Positions 20,175 to 30,801 of a stretch of 64,000 nucleotides of DNA are shown here, piece after piece (position 1 is the stretch's first letter; each line of letters begins with the position of its first letter). The DNA lies in contig JAUEDM010000003.1 in assembly GCA_033439685.1 (NCBI GenBank), forward strand, positions 4,781,351 through 4,845,350. Direction: 5' to 3'. This DNA is from Apodospora peruviana (Eukaryota; Ascomycota; Sordariomycetes; Sordariales; Lasiosphaeriaceae). A program made the position numbers and the translations under genes. A model generated the notes under the pieces. It did not search any database. It was not told where the DNA came from and was given only the letters and a program-made list of their open reading frames with translations.

Positions 20175-23100
20175 ATGGAGGACAAAAACGGTGTGCTCAA
20201 GGCGCCCAAAGCCATGAATGGCGTCAACGGCAACATCAAGTCGGCCCTCAATGGCCATGCCGTCGGCCCCCGGAAGAGAATAGTAGCCAGTAGTGGACCC
20301 GGACTGCTGGCTCGCAGCTTCAGCATTGTTGCCAGGTAAGCAAGCTTTTGTGTCCGCCCTTCGTACCCAAACCTGCCACTGATTTCCTGCTCGACAGGCT
20401 CCTGACCTGGTACTCCATCTTCACCATTCTGCTTCGATGTCCTTCCAACCTCGACGCTTGCGATGAATCCTCCCCTCGGATTTGCAAGTCGTATTTCCAG
20501 CTCAAGAACACCGTTGTGCCGCACCTCGAGCCATACTACGACATTTACGCAGCGCCGTATGTGGAGTTGGTGCGACCATACTACAACACTGTCGACCAGA
20601 AGGTCATCACCCCTGGGTGGGGATATGCGAAGAAATATGGGGCTCCACGCGTTGAGCAAGTACAAGCGCTTGGAAAGATGCAATGGGAAAAGAGCTTCCA
20701 GCCCCAAATCGCCAGGTATCAACACCTTGTCAAGGCACAGTATGATCAGAATCTCGCCCCGCATGTCGATAGAGTGTCGGGCGCCGTCGGACCGTACTAC
20801 GACATCGCGCGGACGAACGCTCTGCAGACGTACCACGAACTGTTGCTGCCCTCTTACCAATACGTCCAGCCGTATGCTCAGCAAGCCTATCAGCACACTT
20901 CGGCCTTCACCACGGGCACAGCTGTCCCAACCGCTCTTTGGGCCTGGAACAAGACTTATATCTTTCTTGATGGGACCATCTGGCCCCAGATTAGGGTCAT
21001 GTATGTCGAAAATGTTGAACCCCAGCTCGTCAAGATTGGTCAACGCCTGGGCCGTCACAGCAATGGCAAGAAAGCGGTATCGAAAGCGTTTGCAGAGGTC
21101 TCGAGGTACGTTTTCTACAGTCTGTTCATTGTATTGATAATAGGCACTAGCTAACTGGCCACAGCTCGGCCACTAAGGTGCCATCGGCGTTCCTGAAGCC
21201 CTCGTCTGCGATTTCCTCGACCACCACGACGTCAAACGTGGCGTATACGACCCCCACAACGACTTCGGTGCCCACTCAGGAGGTTTTGAGCACCGTCGAG
21301 TCCGTCCGGACCCGGTCCGGTGCTGAGCCCGTGTCTGCCCCAGAGGCTGATGAGGCACTTGAGAAGGAGGATCCGGTCCGCCGCACGGCCAGAGAAACCG
21401 TCGCCGAGGATCTCAAGGACTGGCAAGAGAGGTACACAAAGGCCGCCGATGAGGGTGCAGCTGAGATTGAGGAGAAGGTTTCAGAGATCACCAAAAGGAT
21501 GATTCGGCGGAATGCTAGGGTCATGGGCAAGTCTCTCCTCGAGCAGCTGCAAACTACCGTTGTGTCGGAATTGGTTACTCTCCGCCGCAATATTCTCCAA
21601 GCGGTGGGGGCCGTGGCCAAGGGGAATGCTAAGCAGGAGGATGGCCAGGAGGAAATTGTGACCGCTGTCCGTCGCGCTGGGCTGGCAATCAAGGAGAAGG
21701 CCCAAGATGTGCGCACATGGCGGGAAAACTACGAGTCGGAGATGAAGGCGGCTATCACCAAAGCGGCTGAAACCCACTTCTCCATCCTGGACAACATTCG
21801 GGATTTGGCTCTGCAAAAGATTGGCATGAAGTGGGCCTGGATGGACGGAGTGACCTACAAAGACTGGGCCAAATACCACGAGCTCAAGGGCCGGCTCGAC
21901 GAGTGGAAGGGTGACCTGGAGAGCGTCATTGTCAACCATCCCGGCCTCGAAGCTGCCCAGCTGGAAGGCGCCAACATCGAGGATGAGGCCATGAAAACTG
22001 CAGCATCTGCTGCCAAGGAGCTCGCCCGCCTGAAGCAAGTGGCAACCTGGAAGCTTGTTTCTGCCGACGACACGCCCGAGTTTGACAGCACCCTCATGCA
22101 ACAAGCCGCTGAGGCCGCCGAGGCCGCAAAGCAAGCTGTTGCCAATGTGATTGACAAGGTTGACGATGCGGCTGAAGGCGTGAAGGATAGTGTTGTGGAG
22201 CAGGTCGAGGCAGGCACAGATCTCGCAAAGGAAGCTATCAGCGCCGCTACTTCTCTGGTTAGCCCTGAATCTAGTACCAACGACGCCGCCGGCACCGAAG
22301 CAACTGAATCTGCCAAGAGTGTCGTATCCGAGGAGCTCTCTAGCGTCGTTGAGCCTGTCTCCGAGGCGACACCCAGCGTTGAGGAAGCCGTCGAGGAGTC
22401 CAGCGCACCTGCGACTGAGCACACACCTGACCTCGCATCCACTGTCGTTTTGAAGGAGACCCCGATCTTTGTTGGTAACACCACTGAGGCTGAAGTCGAT
22501 GACCCTGCACCCGTTGAACTGCCTACCGAGGAGGAGGATGTGGAAGAGCCTGAAATTATCGCCACGGCCGAAGCGTCGCCATTGTCCGCAGCTACGGTCA
22601 AGCCCGCTTTTCTTGGCGCCGCCGCTCAGAAGGTCCCAGTTCGCAAGATCATCCTCGACGATGATATCGAGGATGATGCTTCAAATCCCCTGGAGTCCCT
22701 GCGCGATGACTTGATGGGGGCATACTCGGCCGCCTTATCTCACGCGAACGACCAATACTCCACGGCGCTTTCTGTCGTGTCGGTGCAGATCCATGGTACT
22801 CCCAAGCCAGCTCACGAACAGATGCTTGCTTCTGTCACATCTGCCTACAGTAACGCCATGGCTTCGGCAAGCTCACGCATGGATGACGCCCTTAAGGCTG
22901 CTTCGCAGCTGTACAGCGGCACCCCAACGACGAAAAATATTATGCCTACCATCCCTGCTATGCCTACTATGCCTGCCGTGTCTCTACCGTCCATTCCGAC
23001 CGTCGAGTGGGCTAGAATTGAGTCCATTGCTTCGGAGAGACTCCAGCAAGGTCGTGCTTGGGCTGAGGAGCAATACGAGAACGCAAAGATTGCGGCAGGC

Positions 23101-24078
23101 CTTGCGACTCCCACGCCATCAACGCCGTCCGAGCATGTGAACAAGATGCTCGAGAATGCCAAGTTCAACTATTATGCCGGTCTCGGCGTGGCGCATGACA
23201 GGTACTCCGAGTTTATGGCCGCCGCATCTTCGGCTTTGAGTTCCATGACCGCCACTCCTACACCAACGGATCTTGCCGGCTCTGCGTCATCCGCTGCGTC
23301 TGTAGCAAGCGAGTCGGCCGCTTCGGTTGCATCTGTTGTTGGTGAGAACGTATCTTCAGTTGCTGCGGCTGGTTATGAAAATGCCGCATCCGCTGCTGCC
23401 GCAGGCTACGACAATGTCTCTGCCGCCGCCGCAGCTGGCTATGACAATGCCGCCTCTATTGCTGCGGCCGGCTATGACAACGCTGCCTCTGCTGCTGCCG
23501 CTGGTTATGGCAATGCTGCCTCTGTTGCTGCCGCTGGCTATGACAATGCTGCCTCCGCTGCTTCCGCTGTCTCCGACAACGCCGCCGCCGCCGCCGACAA
23601 GGCTTCAGAGAGCTGGGATGCGGTCGTGGCCCAGATCAGCCTCCAGGTATATGGCGCGCCGACACCAACCCCTTGGTACGCAGGCGTTTACAACGCTGCT
23701 GGCGATTATGCTGCCTCGGCCACCAGCGCTGCGGGTGAAGGCGCTGCATCTGTCACCAGTGCGGCAGATACGTATGCCGCTGCTGTGTCAGACAGAGCTG
23801 CGGAGCAGTACTCGTCGGTCAGCAGCATCGTGTCAGAACTCCTGCACGGAAAGGAGCCGACTTTCTCAGAGAGTGTCCTCTCGCGCCTGAGTGCTGCTTA
23901 CGTGACGGGTGTCTCGTCCGCCTCGAGCGTCGCTAGCGCCGCGCAGGCAACAGCAGCATCCGCTGCTGCCGATGCCAGCGAGGCGGTCAAGAGCGTCGGC
24001 GAGAAGGCCGCTAGTGCGGCGAGCGAGGCAGCTGATGCTGTCAAGGAGAAGGTGGACCATGTGAGGGATGAATTGTAG
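20175..24078 (+). CDS. SHE10-like protein (often mis-titled 'transcription factor hoxa13'), with 11-residue repeats
   Basis: Three exons (20175-20335, 20398-21105, 21165-24078), 1260 aa. Residues ~42-66 contain a hydrophobic anchor (LTWYSIFTILLRC). Residues ~75-260 have a repeated PYY pattern (LEPYYDIYAAPYVELVRPYY, then VGPYYDI), seen in fungal relatives of the yeast outer-spore-wall protein She10; such proteins are often titled hoxa13 in databases without any homeobox, and none is visible here. Next comes a charged helical/coiled-coil part with RETVAEDLKDWQERY, then an acidic Thr/Glu region and an Ala/Ser/Thr-rich tail. The tail holds tandem 11-residue AAAGYDNAASx units and several SVxxQIHGTPKP/LQVYGAPTPTP spacers. 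It is probably a membrane-anchored cell-envelope or spore-related protein; function is inferred from weak family resemblance. Confidence 0.82.
23359..23560 (+). repeat. Six tandem 33-bp (11-codon) units in the SHE10-like gene
   Basis: Consecutive units encode AAAGYENAASA, AAAGYDNVSAA, AAAGYDNAASI, AAAGYDNAASA, AAAGYGNAASV and AAAGYDNAASA. The period of 11 residues is the one that builds amphipathic 11/3 helices in LEA, synuclein and perilipin proteins. Third positions vary between units, so the array is not a very recent duplication. Confidence 0.9.
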
Positions 24079-25133
24079 GTTGTCTAGTTCGTCAACTATA
24101 GTACCGGACTTGAGGCGGAGAGAAGGAGGGCAGATTCTGTTGATGCACCGTGCACGATGGGATACGAGATATAATGATAATCCAAGCTACGGAACTGAAC
24201 GGAACGTAACGCAATATGTGTGATGCCGAGAGGGGGTGGTCAATTGTCTGGTGGCATGGGATTCTGGCGGTCGATATAGGTGTTCTGCGCTGGCGGGACC
24301 GGCTCTCGTTCCTCCTCACCAGGGGCGCAAGGGCGAAGGGACATGGGAAGATATGACTCTCCTTTGTTGTGTGACCCTTTTTATACATTTTTGTGTCGTC
24401 TATTTATACCCGCCCGACGATCATTCCATCGCATCAGAATATTTTTTATCGTTGTTGTTTGCTTGGTTCTGTTTTGCGATTCATGTTTCCCATTCATGAA
24501 GATTGCACGCACGAGTAGCGAGAGAGCACGTCTCACAGCGGGTGTCTTTTTCTTTTCATGTTTTGCTTTTCTGTTCCGTATGCTGGTAAAGGCTGGACTG
24601 GTGGTTGGTATATTTGTATCTTTATAAGGGACGTCAGTAGGTAGCTAGAATTATACGAATGTGAGGGCGTTGGCTTCTTAGTTCCTCGGATCCAACAAAT
24701 CTTAAGACCAAGATGTGAGACACTACCATGCATAAACAAACCCCAAACAAGGTACTCTCAGAATATGTTTTAAAGACACGTCGAGCACTTCACACGTTTT
24801 CATGTTGACCAACTGCAAGGATATTGTGAGTTTGGGGTAGCTTATATGTACAATGGCGTGGCGTGCATATGTGTCTATCTCTTCTAGGATTCTATCTCTG
24901 CTCTTTCTTTCTTTTGGTCTTTTGAACCTTCCTTATGCCAACTCTATCCTAGCACAGCGCATAGCACAAAATTAAGCGGTGGTGGTGATGGTATCAAGGC
25001 AAGCTAACTTAAACAAAGCAACTGCGTAGCTTAAAGTAGTGGGGGTTGCGTATCATGCTTAATAATCATGCGGACAGACAACCAAGCAAAACGGCATGAC
25101 AATGAAAGACACGCATGAAAGAAGGTAGGTAAT
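24079..25133. other. Convergent 3' intergenic region
   Basis: Lies between the stops of the SHE10-like (+) and desaturase (-) genes. T-rich runs near 24360-24620 and 24880-24930 fit 3' UTRs. No gene or repeat supported. Confidence 0.55.
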
Positions 25134-26855
25134 CTACTTGGCAGCAGCGGCAGGAGTAAGCTTGTACTTCTTGATGATCTCCTCCTCTGTGAACCTGCGC
25201 GTGTGGCGCTTCAGCATGGCGACGCGCTCGTCGAGCGTCATGGCGATTTGCTTGTCGCCGATGGGCACCAGGCACCGGGCCAGGTGCTCGTAGTTCTTGC
25301 GGAGCAGGTTGACCGTGATAAAGATGTAGTCGATGTCGTGAAAGACGAGGGCCTGTTGTCTCGCGTACTCACCTTTGCCCGCCATGAAGGCGGCCGGGTG
25401 GTCGCGCCAGTGGCGGAGGGGGTTGAGATGGTGCGAGGTGTGGTAGCCGTCGTTGTAGCAGAACCTGTTGCTCTGAGATAGGGAAATGGAATGTTAGTGC
25501 GATGCGTCAGGTGTCGGATGTGGTGCACGTAGAGGCATGGGCGAATTAAAGTCTTGTGTGCAGCAGTGGAAAGGATGAGAGAGGGGATACAGTTATCGCC
25601 GAGGTTGTCTTGTTAGACAATGGTGTTCGGGAGGGGTGTTGCCGTGCGACCGACACGACATATTCAGGGGCAGTTAAACAGAGTTGATGACGGAATCACG
25701 AGCTTATAGGTAGGGCTGAAGATGAAATCGAGTGGTTTTCCAGGAAAGAAGTCCAGTGCAGTGTGGAAAGTCTACAGGAGCAGAACGCACAAAGATGTGT
25801 GACGCATTGCGACGGCTGGACCATCCTGTTGAGACACAGGGGGGAGAACAAAAATGAGACGAGATGAAGAAAAGACTTACGGGGACATCAACCAATGTGA
25901 TGCTGGACCTGTAATCCGAGTCGGGCTCCTCCTCGTCCACAAACGCGTGCTGCCCCCAATTGCCCACCATCATGGCCACCCGCATACAGAACAGCGGCAG
26001 CAGGAATACAAACACGGCAGCCCTTGGGTTGATCTTCCACGCAAGGTAGATGGTGAGATAGCTACTCGTTTCCCAGAAGGCGGCCTTGCATCCCAACAGG
26101 GTCTTGTTCTTGCTGAAGAAGTACCGCGGCAGCTCGACCCAGGCGAGCAGCAGGAACCGCAGGACATAGATCGCAAAGTCCCTGGGTTCGTCGCGCTGGT
26201 ACCGGATGGTGCTGCTCAGGTCGTCGGGCCCGTTGCCCTCGACGTGGTGGTGCTTGACGTGGTGGTAAAAGTACGAGTGCCACGTGTGTCCCATGAGCAG
26301 ATCCATAAAGTAAGGAAACCCCTGGTCGACGACCTCGAACCGCTTGTCCAGCACGCCGCGCATGTGGATGTGCTGGTGCTTGAGCAGCGTGTAAGGGCCC
26401 ATGTAGTAGCCCTGCATGGCGAGGTGGCCGACGGCGTGCAGCCAGCTGAAGCGGCAGAAGAGCAGGATCGCCGACGGCAGTGAGGTGCAAAAGTACAGCA
26501 GCAGGTGGGTGACCATGACGACGTCGGTCTCGGTGCGCACGACGTGTCGCGCCCACGAGATGTAGCTCTCGAGCAGGCGGAGGACGAAGCCCGGCATGAA
26601 GCGACTTGAACGTATTTCGTCAATATCCCACGTCGTGAAGACGGTTGGCTCAAACCGCGCATCTTTGGGGTCGTTCAGCGCTCTCAGCGCAGCAACTGTC
26701 TGCGCGTTGCCAGTATCGTCGGTGCTATCGTTGTCATTCCCTTCATTTTTGTTGGCAGCTGAAGATGCAGAAATATCGTTGCACAGCTGCTGCAGCACCA
26801 ATCTGTCGGGACGCGTGAGGCGGGCGTCGAACACGATTCCCTCTGGCGATCCCAT
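25134..26855 (-). CDS. Membrane fatty-acid desaturase/hydroxylase-like di-iron enzyme
   Basis: Two exons (25881-26855 and 25134-25472), 437 aa, joined in phase 0. Three His clusters of the membrane di-iron FA_desaturase fold are visible in order: KHQHIHM, HSYFYHHVKHHH, and DGYHTSHHLNP after the intron, with hydrophobic helices between (MVTHLLLYFCTSLPSAILLF; AAVFVFLLPLFCMRVAMMVG). The spacing resembles the fungal desaturase group close to AlkB-type hydroxylases rather than Ole1, and no cytochrome b5 domain is present. It would act on an acyl chain in the ER membrane with iron and O2; the regiospecificity cannot be told. The intron (408 nt) is several times longer than others in the window. The ATG at 26855 is preferred over an in-frame one at 26879. 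Confidence 0.9.
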
Positions 26856-27597
26856 TTTGTCTCCCTCGTCCCTTCTCACTTTCCCACCAAAGCAGAAAAT
26901 CCTGTCCCGGTCCCCTCCGATGTTCAGGGGATTGGCGATTTGGCGATGGGGGTGTGAGACGGAATGATGCCCAAAAATTAGGTCCCTTGGATAATCGTTC
27001 CGTCAAATTTTGGACGGCCCGGAAACATCACCGTTAACTGATGGAGGCGAATGTGTGTGTCGTCTGCTTTTTTGCACCTTCCCAAGAAAAGGGATGAACA
27101 GGTTACACTACGAAATTGGCAAGACCGGGATGGGCTGACGACCAGCTGGAAAGCACTGTAAGAGTCCAGGCCACCGCCCCCTGCCGCCGCGTGTTCATCT
27201 AGGTGCCCATGCCCCCACATTGACGAAACATGTTTCCAGTTCCAGCGTGGACGTGCACTGAGCACTCAGGAGACCGAATCATGTCAAAAATGCCCGAAAC
27301 TCTTCGGGAGCCTCGGAGGGGCCCGATTGGGTTTAGCAGGGAAAGAATAGTCGCTAATGACCGGGAATGAGATTTTACTGACTTACCGCTCGTAAATTTA
27401 CAATGACCGTAAATGACACATTTCCCCAGGGGCCAGGGTTAGGTTAGACATAGCACTGCGACTCAGTAATTAGCGTTGATGTTGTCGCTAAAATCGCCGA
27501 ATGTCAACACCACCGAGAAGACGAAAGCCACCAGGAACACACACACAAACAAACTCCCCAGTGTTGGAAATACCCCTCGGCGACTGAGTTTTCGCAG
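26856..27597. other. Intergenic region
   Basis: 5' side of the desaturase gene. No gene-like frame, repeat or RNA gene recognised. Confidence 0.5.
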
Positions 27598-28041
27598 TTA
27601 GTATGCGACTGTCGTGAACAGCTCCTGCGTCAGAACAATGTCCATAGGTAGCGGATTGACCGTCTTCTCTGACAGTTGCAGCCGAAGTTTTGCATCAATA
27701 TATGCCGTCGGTCTGAACAGTCCGAAAATCGAGTGACCTTGCTTGAAGGATGATAGATTCTCGTCGACATCAGCCGCTTCGAGATCCTTCCTACCGCCCC
27801 TGGTACTCCCGCTGTTCGTTGCCGAAGTTACAGACTGTTTCTGCTTCCCTTTGTTTGCCCTCTTACGCCCCTTTAGTAGATCTTCTTCCAGATTAAACTG
27901 ATTCAAAAACCTTCGCACATAGTCGACCCGTTTCAGGCCTTCAGCTGCACATGAAGGCGCTAAGACGCTGCTTTTCGATTGAGGTATGTAACGCAAGGCA
28001 GACGGGTTGAGCTGACTCCTATGCAACTGACTGTGAATCAC
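27598..28041 (-). other. Unexplained open frame just downstream of the Rho-fusion gene
   Basis: A 147-codon frame on the same strand, starting right after the stop of the STAND-N/Rho gene and offset from it by one frame. It lacks an ATG at its beginning and reads back into the last exon in the shifted frame. Composition is protein-like (basic stretch KGRKRANKGKQKQ, then acidic and hydrophobic segments), but no family was recognised. It may be a separated C-terminal exon, a decayed extension, or chance. Confidence 0.3.
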
Positions 28042-28049
28042 ACGTCGCT

Positions 28050-30211
28050 TTACTTGGACCGCCCAAAAACACGGCGAATGATGCCCGGCCTCTTTGTAGG
28101 CTTCTGCTGTGCGAGAGCCAGCTCCGCAGCAGCTTCAAAAACCGCCCAGACACCCTCACCTGTTTTAGCGGAGCATTCAAAGTATTTAGCTGCTCCGACC
28201 TTCTCCGCCGCTGCCCGCCCCTGTCAAACAGTTAGTTATCATGTAAACGTACGTAGGTGTCTTGTCGGGGATGAAACATATCCCTACCTCATACTCCTGT
28301 ACTGGGCGCTGCGCCGATATTGAAAGGTCCTTTATAGTCTTCTCGTCGTTTCGTAGGTCCTTTTGGAGGCCAACAAGGAACGTCGGGACACCCGGACAGT
28401 GATGTGATACCTCGGGATACCACTGTCGCTTTGGTTAGTGAACCATTGGAGACATCATCAAGACGGGCGCAGTCCCACCTTCTCCACGACGTTGGCAAGA
28501 GAATCAGGATAGTCGATGCCATAGCAGATCAGGATAACATCGCACATCCCGTTCATTTCATAGGACAGTGGTCGTAAGCGGTCGTAATCGTCAAAACCAG
28601 ACGTGTCCCACAGACCGAGCTCAACGAATTTGTCGCTGGCCGTAATATAACCGACAGAATTCTCAAATACCGTTGGTGCTCCGATGCCCTGTCAGAAGGA
28701 ATTAGTGATTACTAGCCTATCCATCGTTAGGATATGCCTTCCTACCCCTACGAAAATGTTCTTGCTGAAGACTCTGAGCCACTGCAGCGTTAGAGTTTGA
28801 AATAACCACGAGGTGGGAGTGGCGGAGAAGTTGAAGTTTACATAAGAAGCCAAGTTTTCCCAATTCCCGTGTCTCCCACGATGACAAGTTTCCGCCGGGC
28901 CTCAGCTCTCGAGGCGAGCTCTTCCCAAACTTCGGGGTCTTGGTTTCCTGGTTCGGGCAATGGATGGTTGGCGAAAATAGGGCCTAACCAAAATTCGCCC
29001 GAGTCCGGGTTAATCGAAAGTAGCGCTGGGAGATTTTGATCAGGCGGATGAGGTGGCGCAACCTTTTCTTTTGGAGGGTGGTCTCCGGAGTTAGTTTTGA
29101 CCCCGCTCGTTGGTGGTGATGGGGATGGATCCGTTTCGATGAATGAAACTCTAGTAACTGTCGAAGATGAGGTCTGTATACGTGGCGTTGAGGCGAACAT
29201 GAACGGGTCGTAGTCGTCCGGTTTGCAAGGATCAGGCAAGTTGTATGGTTGCTCAACGAAACTACCATCTGTTGCCGATCCCGTCGCTTCTGGCGGAACT
29301 TCTTCAGTGCTAAAGGGCATCGGCTCTCTTATCGCTTCTGATACTGGGCCGAGCTCGCGACATTGTACTGGGGAGCATTTATCGACCTCTGGGTCTGAAA
29401 GGCTTCGGGGAGACGGTTGGTCGCCGTACGCATGGTTATCAGCAACCGCTACCGTCCCTGGTGGGATAGTACTTGCTCTTGGTCGTGTTCCCGTTAGGAC
29501 TGGGCTACCTGCGACGTTTTGGTGACTGGACGAGCGTGAGAGCGTGTGGACACTGGTATCCGAGTCCCACACAATATCATTGCACACAGACTCGGCGTAT
29601 GAGCTGAGGCCATCGAGGTACTGCTGCACGATGGAGTTCTGGCCTCGCATAGCTGCATCGCTTTCCTGGGACGCATTGATGGCTCGTAGTCGCGTGAGTT
29701 CGTCCCAAATTTCTGGGATGCGAGATGTCTCCTGCCGCATGGCCCGGACCTCGGCGCGAATGGCGACGGTATCGTCTCTGATGGTGCGCGAGAGCGAGAT
29801 TTGAACCAAGTTGAGGACGACATTCAGCAGCCCGCGGTGGGACTGGAGCGACATGCGTAGAACAGCTAGCTCAGATTTGCCATAAAGAGTCCATTTGACA
29901 GAAGCCGTTGTGGTACCGTAGCTCTGCAGTGAAGTGTTGATCTTGGCAGTCAGGGTAGAGCAGGTTTCGACGATGGACAGAATCTGGCCAAGTAGGGATT
30001 CGGGAAAGGTGTGGTCATCGACAGCGACGGCCATGTGATTCTCGATAAATTTGAGCACGTCAGTCAGTTGGCACAACTCGTCGGCGACGGCGGTCAAGTC
30101 GTCTTGTGCCTCGCGGCAGCCGCGAATGAAGTTGGTGATGGCAACAGTTGTCTTACCGACCGCTGTCAGCAGCGCCAGGCAGGACGTCACAATCGACAGC
30201 GGGTCGACCAT
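28050..30211 (-). CDS. Fusion protein: STAND-type N-terminal (Helo-like) domain + atypical Rho-family GTPase
   Basis: Five exons (28842-30211, 28746-28773, 28479-28688, 28288-28422, 28050-28220) give 637 aa. Residues 1-~200 start MVDPLSIVTSCLALLTAVGK and match the fungal N-terminal domain of STAND proteins (Helo_like_N type), normally found before NACHT/NB-ARC. Residues ~200-430 are Ser/Pro-rich and disordered. Residues ~438-637 are a Rho-type G domain: P-loop GDTGIGKT (446-453), switch I PTVFEN with Thr472, the region LWDTSGFDDYDRLRPLSY, LVGLQKDLR (G4) and ECSAKTGEGV (G5). Oddities: Phe498 sits where Gln61 belongs, Gln556 replaces the NKxD Lys, and the end (RRVFGRSK) has no CAAX box. The 28-nt second exon and its donor (28745 or 28751) are the weakest junctions. 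The fusion replaces the usual STAND ATPase by a Rho switch; a signalling or cell-death role is inferred. Confidence 0.88.
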
Positions 30212-30801
30212 CCTGCCTATGCGTAATTTGCTTGGTCGAGTTGAGTTGATTGTGAAGGGGAGGAGTTGGGGAGCACCATGATGGCGGGGTTGGCTTCAGC
30301 TGAACCGCCTGGTAGGCCTCCGCCTGTTGGTTGCCTGCTGGCGAGCTCAGCTGCCCTGTACGCTGATTGGACATCATGAGACAGGAAAAGAAGGGGGACT
30401 TCAGTTACCTAGATGCTGAAGATCTGTTGGGGGCTGTTACTCTTCCAGGTTGGTCGTTGCGCGCAGAATCGATATTAAACGATGATTGTGCCCATGGACC
30501 TCAAACCCAATTGAAGGAAACGAGTCGGGATAAATACCAGGACCTGGATTGAGCAATCAAGGGACGCGGAAAAGGGAGGGAGCAACAAAATGAGTCGAAG
30601 TCTTTGCATGGTGTAAACATGATCACAGATCGGATGAAAGGGATAATGGTCAGATGAAAATAGATATTCAATATTTCAACTTCGCTGCAAAGGCGAAAGC
30701 CCACTGCCATTGCTGGATATCATGTGCAAGCGGTCCCCTATTATTCCCCTGACGACCCCAGCAAACAAGGGTAGTACGAGGTGATGATCCCCCGAGCGTA
30801 G
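30212..30801. other. Spacer between two co-oriented minus-strand genes
   Basis: 590 bp separating the start of the STAND-N/Rho gene from the stop of the HeLo-like/kinase-like/protease gene. Must hold the promoter of the former and the 3' end of the latter. No repeat or gene seen. Confidence 0.6.

Noticed and set aside
21481..22601. Minus frames of 248 and 313 codons in the SHE10-like gene
   Set aside because: Shadows caused by the Ala/Glu-rich codon composition of the sense gene.
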